Shown: piece by piece, positions 1 through 5,662 of the stretch
Layout of the letters: every line of letters begins with the position of its first letter
Position numbering within the stretch: position 1 is the stretch's first letter
Source of the DNA: Prevotellaceae bacterium UBA1787
GTDB lineage: Bacteria > Bacteroidota > Bacteroidia > Bacteroidales > Bacteroidaceae
Assembly: GCA_002315195.1 (NCBI GenBank)
Contig: DCGD01000136.1
Span: 1,780 to 8,276 of the forward strand
Direction of reading: 5' to 3'
Length of the DNA: 6,497 nucleotides
Translations under genes and position numbers: made by a program
The notes under the pieces: generated by a model
What the model was told of the DNA's origin: nothing
Database searches by the model: none
The model's input: only the letters and a program-made list of their open reading frames with translations

Positions 1-420
1 GTGTCGAGCGTGTCCCTTGTGCTCTATGCATCTGATAGGTCTCATTTCGTCAAGAAGCTCAGTGAATGAGTCAAACTGTTTTCTCAGCGTGGTTGATTTC
101 CATATATGCTTCAGATATGATGCCATGATGAGGGCAACGAAGTATATGAAGAGCCTTCCATTCTTGCCATCCTCAGGCCAGCATCTCTGCCGGTTGTTAC
201 CAAGAGACCCTTTCATCTGTTCAAAGTATTTCTCCTGCTCGTCACGCAAAGCGTATGATTCTGATGCTTTCATTGCAGAATAGTCAACAGCATGTGTTAT
301 GTTTGCATAGAAGCTGGAGGTGAGCTTTGCCTCCTTGACCTTTTTCTCGTTCAGTGTGAATGTGGCGGCGTTCATCCGGGTCATACAGGCCATTGACCGC
401 AAGAAGGTCTTGGAAAAAAT
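1..420 (-). pseudogene. IS4-superfamily transposase, C-terminal fragment, frameshifted and truncated
   Basis: On the minus strand, positions 360 down to 1 are fully open and encode the C-terminal part of a DDE transposase. The segment beginning YALRDEQEKYFEQMK (about 258-214) fits the IS4-superfamily YREK signature exactly: Y-x2-R-x3-E-x6-K, where E is the third catalytic acidic residue. A hydrophobic stretch (GRLFIYFVALIMASYLKHIW) and then LLDEMRPIRCIEHKGHARH follow, in the order I recall from Bacteroides IS4/IS1634-type transposases. Upstream, the coding-like sequence lies in another frame: positions 421-365 read YFFQDLLAVNGLYDPDERR, which would join TFTLNEKKVKEAK if one C near 364-365 were absent. 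The gene therefore looks frameshifted. The N-terminal part, including the first two catalytic Asp residues, is missing beyond about 420, where restriction-subunit-like sequence begins in the opposite orientation. No terminal inverted repeat is visible at the junction, so this is a deletion or recombination scar, not a clean IS end. The left side continues outside the window. The exact IS family is uncertain. Confidence 0.8.
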
Positions 421-638
421 ATGCCGCGTTCATAAGGGGAGCAGCGTTGAATGCGAATCAAGAAGCGTATTTGAAGAATATTCTGGACTACATCAGCGTC
501 AACGGTGACATTCAATTAGGCGATTTCCTGGATTATCCGTTGAAAAGTTATCCTTGGCGCGATGTGTTTGGAAATCAGTTCACCGGGCTGAAGGATTTTG
601 TCAAAACCGTGCATTAGGTAATAACCTTGACGGCATGA
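420..638 (+). pseudogene. Type I restriction enzyme HsdR C-terminal remnant
   Basis: The plus-strand frame reads KYAAFIRGAALNANQEAYL, then NILDYISVNGDIQLGDFLDY, then a stretch ending GLKDFVKTVH before TAG at 615-617. The pattern F-x3-(x)2-LNxNQ, a hydrophobic helix, NG, then a short D/P-rich stretch and a terminal hydrophobic helix resembles the EcoEI_R_C helical domain at the end of type I restriction subunit R. The next codons after the TAG are V-I-T-L-T-A-stop (TGA 636-638). A CAG to TAG change would therefore restore HQVITLTA, which suits an HsdR-like C-terminus. Only about 70 codons survive. The helicase and nuclease domains of a roughly 800 to 1000 residue HsdR are absent, and the 5' boundary coincides with the transposase fragment. 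Upstream in-frame codons (360-419) are antisense to the transposase and are not part of this gene. Non-functional. The family call rests on pattern memory and is moderate; the remnant status is firmer. Confidence 0.5.
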
Positions 639-806
639 GCGGACGAATGTATCGGGGTGTGAAGGACAAATCCGATGATGCGCCCATGATGGGTGGGTTG
701 AAATCCGAAATGGGGCAGAATAACACTCGTTTTTCCATAAACAAGGAAAAATAGGTTTGACAAAGGTCGAGAGTTATTGGACGACAAATTCAAAACAAAC
801 CCATAA
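635..806 (+). pseudogene. Small unrecognised ORF, probably frameshifted remnant
   Basis: An ATG at 635 overlaps the presumed original stop of the restriction-subunit remnant as ATGA (635-638), the usual form of translational coupling. The frame runs 39 codons (MSGRMYRGVKDKSDDAP and onward) to TAG at 752-754. Directly after the stop, in the neighbouring frame, NRFDKGRELLDDKFKTNP reads to TAA at 804-806. It joins smoothly as INKENRFDKGREL if one A is removed from the A5 run at 747-751. Read that way the product would be about 56 residues, hydrophilic, with no signal peptide or membrane helix. I do not recognise the family. The position after the HsdR-like remnant suggests it was the next small gene of that accessory locus. 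It could equally be chance open frame, since it is short and lacks a good ribosome site (only AGGTAA at 616-621, rather far from the ATG). Confidence 0.3.
730..751. repeat. Short AT-rich inverted repeat
   Basis: TTTTTCC (730-736) and GGAAAAA (745-751) are perfect 7-bp inverted arms around an 8-base AT-rich loop. It sits inside the small decaying ORF. It has only two G-C pairs and no clean T-run downstream, so a terminator role is weak. It may be chance in AT-rich DNA. Confidence 0.25.
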
Positions 807-821
807 AAATCATTTTATTAT

Positions 822-839
822 TACTTGATACATCAAGTA
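822..839. promoter_or_regulatory. Palindromic operator-like site upstream of dut
   Basis: TACTTGAT-AC-ATCAAGTA is a perfect 8-bp inverted repeat with a 2-base spacer. It ends 14 bases before the -7 box at 854-861, so it would cover the -33 region of the dut promoter. Further ACTTG/CAAGT half-sites occur at 863-867 and 884-888, on either side of the likely transcription start and right before the dut ATG. The layout is that expected of a dimeric DNA-binding regulator, but no regulator is encoded in the window and the protein is unknown. The palindrome itself is seen directly; its function is inferred. Confidence 0.45.
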
Positions 840-853
840 TGAAGGATTTGCTG

Positions 854-861
854 TATCTTTG
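854..861 (+). promoter_or_regulatory. Bacteroides-type -7 promoter box for the dut operon
   Basis: TATCTTTG matches the Bacteroidetes primary sigma factor -7 consensus TAnnTTTG. It lies 30 bases before the dut start codon, giving a predicted start site near 868-872 and a leader of about 20 bases. A -33 TTTG box at the usual 19-21 base spacing is not evident: the nearest TTG (825-827) is 26 bases away and lies inside the palindrome. The promoter may therefore depend on an activator or be weak. No other good promoter is seen until the end of the EnvC gene, so it probably drives the whole block. Confidence 0.5.
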
Positions 862-891
862 TACTTGTTTTCTTAACAGCCATCAAGTCGC

Positions 892-1323
892 ATGCAAGTT
901 CAAATCATAAACCGCTCTCATCATGCCCTTCCCACATACGCCACCAGCGGCAGCGCCGGCATGGATTTAAGGGCAAACCTGGAAACTCCCGTAGTGCTTC
1001 GTCCCCTTCAGCGCAAGTTGATACCCACTGGGTTGTACATCGCTCTTCCTGATGGTTATGAAGCCCAGGTCCGTCCGCGTTCTGGTCTTGCCTTGAAGAA
1101 AGGCATCGGCGTACTCAATGCCCCGGGTACCATTGATGCGGATTACCGCGGTGAGATAGGTGTCATTCTCGTGAATGTCTCCGATGAGGATTTCGTGGTC
1201 AATGATGGGGAGCGCATAGCCCAAATGGTCATTGCCCGCCACGAACGGGTGGATTGGCAGGTGGTAGAAGCACTGGGTGAGACGGAACGCGGCGCCGGTG
1301 GATTCGGGCACACGGGAGAGTGA
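892..1323 (+). CDS. dut: Deoxyuridine 5'-triphosphate nucleotidohydrolase (dUTPase)
   Basis: Trimeric cytosolic dUTPase, hydrolysing dUTP to dUMP and pyrophosphate. This keeps uracil out of DNA and supplies dUMP for thymidylate synthesis. All five family motifs are present in 143 residues, a normal length: motif I GSAGMDL (20-26), motif II RPRSGLA (61-67) with the conserved Ser64, motif [15 protein letters not shown] (79-90) with the expected catalytic Asp82 and uracil-stacking Tyr85, motif [11 protein letters not shown] (106-114), and motif [11 protein letters not shown] (133-142) with Phe138. Motif V has His140 where many dUTPases have Ser (GFGSTG). The ATG at 892 fits because motif I then lies at the usual distance from the N-terminus; no Shine-Dalgarno is visible, normal for this phylum. 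It heads a co-directional block, and a palindrome plus -7 box lies just upstream. The gene is intact and the identification is very secure. Confidence 0.97.
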   Translation: MQVQIINRSHHALPTYATSGSAGMDLRANLETPVVLRPLQRKLIPTGLYIALPDGYEAQVRPRSGLALKKGIGVLNAPGTIDADYRGEIGVILVNVSDEDFVVNDGERIAQMVIARHERVDWQVVEALGETERGAGGFGHTGE

Positions 1324-1362
1324 GTGATAATATTGTAGAATGAATTGTTATCTTCTTGACAA

Positions 1363-3162
1363 ATGGTATTGAGATTAATGCTTGCGTTGCTGACATTCCT
1401 TGCGTTTTCCTTGACAACCGAAGGGAAAGGCAAGTTTATAAAACCCATGAACAAGGTATCATATCACTTGGGGAAAAAGTATGATGGTAAGGATGTAGAA
1501 GCCCGGTACAAGGCATTCTATTTGGAATCCGTATGCCAGCGCGAGATGGGGAATCGCACGGCCCAGTATGAATTGCTCAGCCGTGCAATGACGCTTTGTC
1601 CCGAAGCGCCCGAGGCGATGTTTGATTTCATTGAAGTTGCCGGGAAAGCCGGCAAAGTAAATGACTCCTTGACTGAGGTTTTCTATGAAAAGGCCATTAA
1701 TTTGGTTCCCGCAGAAAAAGAAACGGAGGGGCAGCGGCTGTCGTATATGGATGCATATTCCAAATATCTGATGCGGAGGGGCAATTTTGGCAAGGCTGCC
1801 ATGTATTTGGAAAAATTGACTGAGAATGGTCCAAAACGCAAGGACGCTTTTAATAGGTTGTTGTCGTGCTTTGAGTGGATGGGACTTTATGACAATGCAT
1901 TGCGCTGCCTGGACAAGATGCTGCAATTGTATGGCGATGAAGGGGAATTTTTATATAAGAAGGCACATATCTTGGGGCAAAAGGGTCGCTACGATGAAGA
2001 GTTGGCGTTTCTGGATTCTCTTTTGGCGCGGATGCCCGGGCAAATGGATTTTTCCGTCTTGAAATGCGAAGCGTTGATAAATAAAGGTGACACGGCTGCC
2101 GGTCGAATGTTGTACGAAAGTATGATAAAAGAAGACCCTCAGAACCCGGCGGTGCAGCAAATCATGTTAACGTACTACATCCAGACCAAACAGGAACGTA
2201 AAATTCACGAGGTACTTGATACGCTGATCTTGAACGATCGTACTCCAGCTGAGAACAGAATATCTTACTTAAAGAGCATAATGGCTTCAAAGGATACCTT
2301 GAGACAATTGCATCTTGACACGCTTTTCAAGAAACTGATGAAGGTCCATTTAGAGAATCGGGATGTGGCGGATCTCTACGGACAGTATTTGGCGAGAAAA
2401 AAAGCTTCCGGAGAAGCTTATGCTCCCGTGATGCATAAAATCTTGGAGGTGGAACCGGAGGACATGACCGCGCGCTTGTATGTGGTTCAGGAAAATTTGG
2501 AAAAACGGGACTACGACTCGGCGTTTGACCTGTGTCGGGAGGGACTGCATTATCATGAGAAGAACCTGCGTTTCTATTTGATTGGCGGAAGCGTGTTGAA
2601 CCAGGCCAAACGCACTGCGGAGGCGAAGGCGTTTCTTGAGGAAGGTTTGCCTTTCGTCCGTTCGAACAAGGATGTGGAGCAGGTGTCAAATTATTATTCC
2701 GCTTACGCCGACGTGTTGCACACCTTGGGAGAGGATGAACGTTCTTACCTCTATTACGATACGGCATTCATCTATAATCCCGCCAACGTGATAGGTCTGA
2801 ACAATTATGCTTATTTTCTGTCGCTCAGAGAAAAGCAATTGGACAAGGCGCAGACAATGATTGAAAAGGTGATGAAACTGGAACCCGACAATCCAACCTA
2901 TATTGACACGTATGCCTGGGTACTTTTTGTCAAGAAGGATTATGAAGGTGCGCGCAAACAGATAGATGCCGCCTTGAAATATATCAAGGGCAACAAGGAA
3001 GACGGTAGTTTGTATGATCATGCCGGAGACATATACTATCATCTCGGCTTGCATGACGAGGCCCTTGAATTTTGGAAAAAGGCGGATGCTTTGGACTGCG
3101 ACAGCAAGGTACTGAAAATGAAAATCAAGACAAAGAAATACATATCCAATGAAACACAATAA
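1363..3162 (+). CDS. Secreted tetratricopeptide-repeat (TPR) protein
   Basis: A 599-residue protein with an N-terminal export signal: hydrophobic core of about residues 4-17 (RLMLALLTFLAFSLTT). No lipobox Cys is present, so it is probably periplasmic. The rest is almost entirely helical TPR-type repeats. Examples are about 47-75, 125-155, 160-190 (WMGLYDNALRCLDKML), 195-225 (KGRYDEELAFLDSLL), 475-505 (LDKAQTMIEKVMKLEPDNP), 508-535 (KKDYEGARKQIDAAL) and 547-580 (YYHLGLHDEALEFWKKADAL). The repeats are best conserved at the C-terminal end. TPR arrays bind other proteins; no catalytic domain is visible. The start is ATG 1363; ATG 1378 would still leave a signal peptide, so the first five codons are uncertain. 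It begins 39 bp after dut and overlaps the next gene by 14 bp, so it is probably translationally coupled to the DUF4292 lipoprotein. This context suggests a scaffold role in the envelope, an inference from position only. The exact partner is unknown. Confidence 0.88.
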   Translation: MVLRLMLALLTFLAFSLTTEGKGKFIKPMNKVSYHLGKKYDGKDVEARYKAFYLESVCQREMGNRTAQYELLSRAMTLCPEAPEAMFDFIEVAGKAGKVNDSLTEVFYEKAINLVPAEKETEGQRLSYMDAYSKYLMRRGNFGKAAMYLEKLTENGPKRKDAFNRLLSCFEWMGLYDNALRCLDKMLQLYGDEGEFLYKKAHILGQKGRYDEELAFLDSLLARMPGQMDFSVLKCEALINKGDTAAGRMLYESMIKEDPQNPAVQQIMLTYYIQTKQERKIHEVLDTLILNDRTPAENRISYLKSIMASKDTLRQLHLDTLFKKLMKVHLENRDVADLYGQYLARKKASGEAYAPVMHKILEVEPEDMTARLYVVQENLEKRDYDSAFDLCREGLHYHEKNLRFYLIGGSVLNQAKRTAEAKAFLEEGLPFVRSNKDVEQVSNYYSAYADVLHTLGEDERSYLYYDTAFIYNPANVIGLNNYAYFLSLREKQLDKAQTMIEKVMKLEPDNPTYIDTYAWVLFVKKDYEGARKQIDAALKYIKGNKEDGSLYDHAGDIYYHLGLHDEALEFWKKADALDCDSKVLKMKIKTKKYISNETQ

Positions 3163-3988
3163 GATTCTTTTGGTCATGCTGTTGGCGATGCCGCTCTTCC
3201 TCGCCGGTTGCCATTCTTCCAGGAAAGCAGGCGAGAAAGTGACGATAACTGGCGGTACGGCTGACGATGCCTACAAATTGCGCATACTTTCCAACATGCA
3301 GAAAGCCAAGGCAGTCACTGCCAGGATGAAAGTGTCTATCCGCATGGGGGAAAAAGACATTTCCTTGAGCGGAAATTTGAAGATGAAACGCGATGAGGTG
3401 ATACAATTGTCGCTGACTTTCCTCGGAATGGAAGTGGGCCGTTTAGAGTTTGCCATGAATGACGTGACCGTCATAGACCGCATAAACCGCCGTTATGCCC
3501 AAGTAAACTATGGAATGTTGGATTTTCTGAGGTCAGCCAACCTTGATTTCCGTGCCTTGCAATCGCTGTTTTGGGCGGAATTGTTCGTTCCCGGCAGTTC
3601 CGATGTCTCAAAGTCGCTTTCGGATTTCACGGTAGCCGCAAGCGGGGACCACACCCTGCTTCATCTCGCCAATGCTCCGAAACTGGACTATGCTTTCTTG
3701 TCCAAGACAGCGGACGCCCTGCTTGTCCGTACGACCATTCAACCCAAAGGCGCCGCTGCGACCGAGAGTTTGATGTGCCGTTATACGGACTATGTGAATC
3801 TTGGTGGCCATCGTTTCCCATCGCAAATGGACATGGTGTTTCAGGGGGACAGAAAATATGAACTTGACATGAAATTGAGCGGTCTTGACAACGATGAGAA
3901 ATGGGACGCGCACACGGAGGTTTCGTCAAAATATTCAAAGATGGATGTGGAACAAATACTGAATTCTTTAGGTTCATTGGGTTTTTAG
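3149..3988 (+). CDS. DUF4292 lipoprotein, LolA/LolB-like
   Basis: A 279-residue lipoprotein. The signal peptide ends in LAGC with the lipidated Cys at residue 21, followed by HSSRKAGEK. There is no Asp at +2 and no clear acidic surface-export signal, so it is expected in the outer membrane facing the periplasm. Residues about 60-115 alternate as amphipathic beta strands (MKVSIRMGEKDISLSGNLKM, then LSLTFLGMEVGRLEF, then VTVIDRINRRYAQV). This pattern is characteristic of DUF4292 and recalls the half-barrel of LolA/LolB lipoprotein carriers. The second half also reads as beta strands (DYVNLGGHRFPSQMDMVF). Its start codon lies inside the TPR gene (14-bp overlap, different frame) and its stop is 3 bp before the EnvC start, so all three are very likely co-expressed. 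The function is not established. LolB-like lipoprotein reception is a reasonable hypothesis but not shown by any motif here. Length and start look complete. Confidence 0.85.
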   Translation: MKHNKILLVMLLAMPLFLAGCHSSRKAGEKVTITGGTADDAYKLRILSNMQKAKAVTARMKVSIRMGEKDISLSGNLKMKRDEVIQLSLTFLGMEVGRLEFAMNDVTVIDRINRRYAQVNYGMLDFLRSANLDFRALQSLFWAELFVPGSSDVSKSLSDFTVAASGDHTLLHLANAPKLDYAFLSKTADALLVRTTIQPKGAAATESLMCRYTDYVNLGGHRFPSQMDMVFQGDRKYELDMKLSGLDNDEKWDAHTEVSSKYSKMDVEQILNSLGSLGF

Positions 3989-3991
3989 GCT

Positions 3992-5479
3992 ATGGGTGGA
4001 ATACGAAGGTTATGTCTTTGTTTGATGGTGCTTTTGTTGTCGGTCATGGGAGTTTCTGCACAAACGTCCAAAAAAACAACTCAGACACGCACCAGGCAGA
4101 CGCAGGTGCAGAAAAAAACAACACGAAAACAGGTCTCGAGGAAGACTGTTCAGAAAACGACAAGGAAAGTATCAAAGAAAGTCACGACGAAGAAAAAACA
4201 GTCGGACCAAACGCAGACGTCCATCCGTCAGTTGCGTAACAAGAAAGAGGAAGTACAAAACAAGATAGTCAAAAACGAACAACAGCTCGCGCAAACCAAT
4301 GCCATCGTGAAGAAGGGACTTGCTGAACTTTCGGTACTCAATGGACAGGTCGAGGCCCAGCAGAACATTGTCAGCAAAATCCAGCAGAACATTGAAACCC
4401 TGACGTCTCAGATAGACAAGATTTCCGAAGAAATCAAGCAATTGCAGGAACAGTTGGAAGACAAGAAGACAAAATACCGTCGTTCGGTGCAGTACCTTTA
4501 CAGCAATCGAAAGATAGAAAATAAATTGCTCTTCATTCTTTCGGCGGACAATTTTACGCAGGCGTTGCGCCGTTACCACTACGTACATAATTTTGCGAAA
4601 CACCAACGCATTCAAGGAAAGATTGTGCAGCAGAAAGAGGAGGAAGTGCAGAACGCGAAGAAAGAATTTGTGAAAAACAAGGATGAGAAAAAAATGCTGC
4701 TGAACCAAAACGTAAAGGAAAAGGCGAAATTGCAGAGCAAACAGACGGAACAGCAGAAAGTAGTGGCTTCGCTGAAGAACAAGCAGAAGCAGATACAGAA
4801 CGTACTCGCCGCCGACAAGAAAGAAATGGACCAATTGAACGCAAAGATAAATTATTATGTTCAGCTGGCCATTGAGCAGGAACGCAAGGCACGCGAGGAA
4901 CGAGAACGCAAGGCACGCGAGGCAGAGGCGCGCAGAAAGCGTGAATCGGCGGCAGGAAAGACTACTCAAAGTAACAATAGTAACAATAGAAACATTGTTT
5001 CCTCCAATGAGGATGTTGCCAGGCCTGAACCAGTGCCGACCTATAAAACAAATGACAAGGAATACAAAATCGGTTCTAATTTCTTGGCAAACAAGGGGCG
5101 TCTTCCCGTTCCGATAACGGGACCTTATGTCATTTCATCCCATTATGGACAGTACAAGATGAAAGGTGTTCATGGTGTCTTGGACAACAAGGGGGTCTAT
5201 ATCACCGGAAAGGGTGAAGCTAATGCCCGCTGCATTTTTGATGGAGAAGTGAGCAACGTCTTTTCCTTTGGAAACACGTTGAACGTGTTGATACGTCACG
5301 GAAATTACATTTCCCTCTATTGCAACCTTTCAAGCGTTTCCGTCTCAAAAGGACAGCGCGTTTCCACACGCCAGTCTGTAGGTGCCATTGCAGTCGATGC
5401 CAATGGACATCGTACGCTGCATTTTCAATTGCGCAAGGAAAGTTCCATTCTCAACCCTGAAAGATGGCTGGCACTATAA
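3992..5479 (+). CDS. envC: EnvC-like murein hydrolase activator (coiled coil + degenerate LytM/M23)
   Basis: A 495-residue exported protein. Signal peptide about 1-23 (cleavage after VSA), then a strikingly basic Lys/Thr/Gln-rich stretch (24-75), a long coiled coil (about 76-315) with many Glu/Gln/Lys heptads, a Ser/Asn linker (about 325-345), and a C-terminal LytM/M23 domain (about 370-495) ending LNPERW. This is the EnvC/NlpD-type layout: such proteins do not cut peptidoglycan but switch on N-acetylmuramoyl-L-alanine amidases at the division septum. The metallopeptidase site is degenerate. The usual HxGxD is replaced by N399-K-G-V-Y403, and the HxH motif reads T475-L-H477, so only one zinc-ligand position survives. 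The product is therefore expected to be a non-catalytic activator. The start at ATG 3992 is 3 bp after the DUF4292 stop and gives a good signal peptide. The target amidase is not in the window. The architecture call is firm; orthology to E. coli EnvC in the strict sense is less so. Confidence 0.9.
   Translation: MGGIRRLCLCLMVLLLSVMGVSAQTSKKTTQTRTRQTQVQKKTTRKQVSRKTVQKTTRKVSKKVTTKKKQSDQTQTSIRQLRNKKEEVQNKIVKNEQQLAQTNAIVKKGLAELSVLNGQVEAQQNIVSKIQQNIETLTSQIDKISEEIKQLQEQLEDKKTKYRRSVQYLYSNRKIENKLLFILSADNFTQALRRYHYVHNFAKHQRIQGKIVQQKEEEVQNAKKEFVKNKDEKKMLLNQNVKEKAKLQSKQTEQQKVVASLKNKQKQIQNVLAADKKEMDQLNAKINYYVQLAIEQERKAREERERKAREAEARRKRESAAGKTTQSNNSNNRNIVSSNEDVARPEPVPTYKTNDKEYKIGSNFLANKGRLPVPITGPYVISSHYGQYKMKGVHGVLDNKGVYITGKGEANARCIFDGEVSNVFSFGNTLNVLIRHGNYISLYCNLSSVSVSKGQRVSTRQSVGAIAVDANGHRTLHFQLRKESSILNPERWLAL
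4880..4922 (+). repeat. 24-bp-period tandem repeat inside the EnvC coiled coil
   Basis: The 19-base unit GAACGCAAGGCACGCGAGG occurs at 4880-4898 and again at 4904-4922. The period is 24 bases, encoding two copies of ERKARE within the Arg/Glu-rich end of the coiled coil. The DNA identity, not just protein similarity, points to a recent duplication. A 14-base repeat with the same 24-base period occurs earlier in the gene (CCAGCAGAACATTG at 4357-4370 and 4381-4394). Confidence 0.8.
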
Positions 5480-5662
5480 CAATGCGTTTGTCAATGAGAT
5501 GAACAATAATGCAGGGTTTCCTTTTCTTTCAAGGTTTCATCAGGGATGGTTTCAGCATTTTTCACATTCACTCCGTCGTGATGCTTGTGTTTTGCTTTCC
5601 CATGCCAAAGCGGCCTTGAACAATTTCAAATCATTATGCTCAATTTATAGAGTTCACTTAAC
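5480..5662. other. Intergenic gap between envC-like gene and GH110 gene
   Basis: A stretch of 183 bases without a supported gene. I see no strong hairpin followed by a T-run, so no clear terminator for the upstream block. There is no TAnnTTTG box within the usual distance of the downstream ATG, so no clear promoter for the galactosidase gene. There is a 5-bp inverted repeat (TTGAA 5616-5620 and TTCAA 5625-5629) of doubtful meaning. A minus-strand open stretch (5625-5491, 44 codons, no ATG) is coding-like in composition but has no recognised homology. Confidence 0.5.

Noticed and set aside
17..283. Plus-strand 88-codon open frame
   Set aside because: It lies antisense to the transposase fragment, which has a clear YREK signature on the minus strand; the plus-strand product has no recognisable feature.
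967..1311. Minus-strand 114-codon open frame over dut
   Set aside because: Antisense to an intact dUTPase with all five motifs.
1459..1926. Minus-strand 155-codon open frame
   Set aside because: Shadow within the TPR gene, whose frame gives a signal peptide and repeated TPR helices.
2686..3177. Minus-strand 163-codon open frame
   Set aside because: Antisense to the best conserved TPR repeats; no recognisable domain.
4172..4969. Minus-strand 265-codon open frame, very Leu/Phe-rich, looking membrane-like
   Set aside because: It is the antisense of the Lys/Glu/Gln-rich coiled coil of the EnvC-like protein; AAG/GAA/CAG codons read backwards give Leu/Phe. No independent start context or conserved motif.
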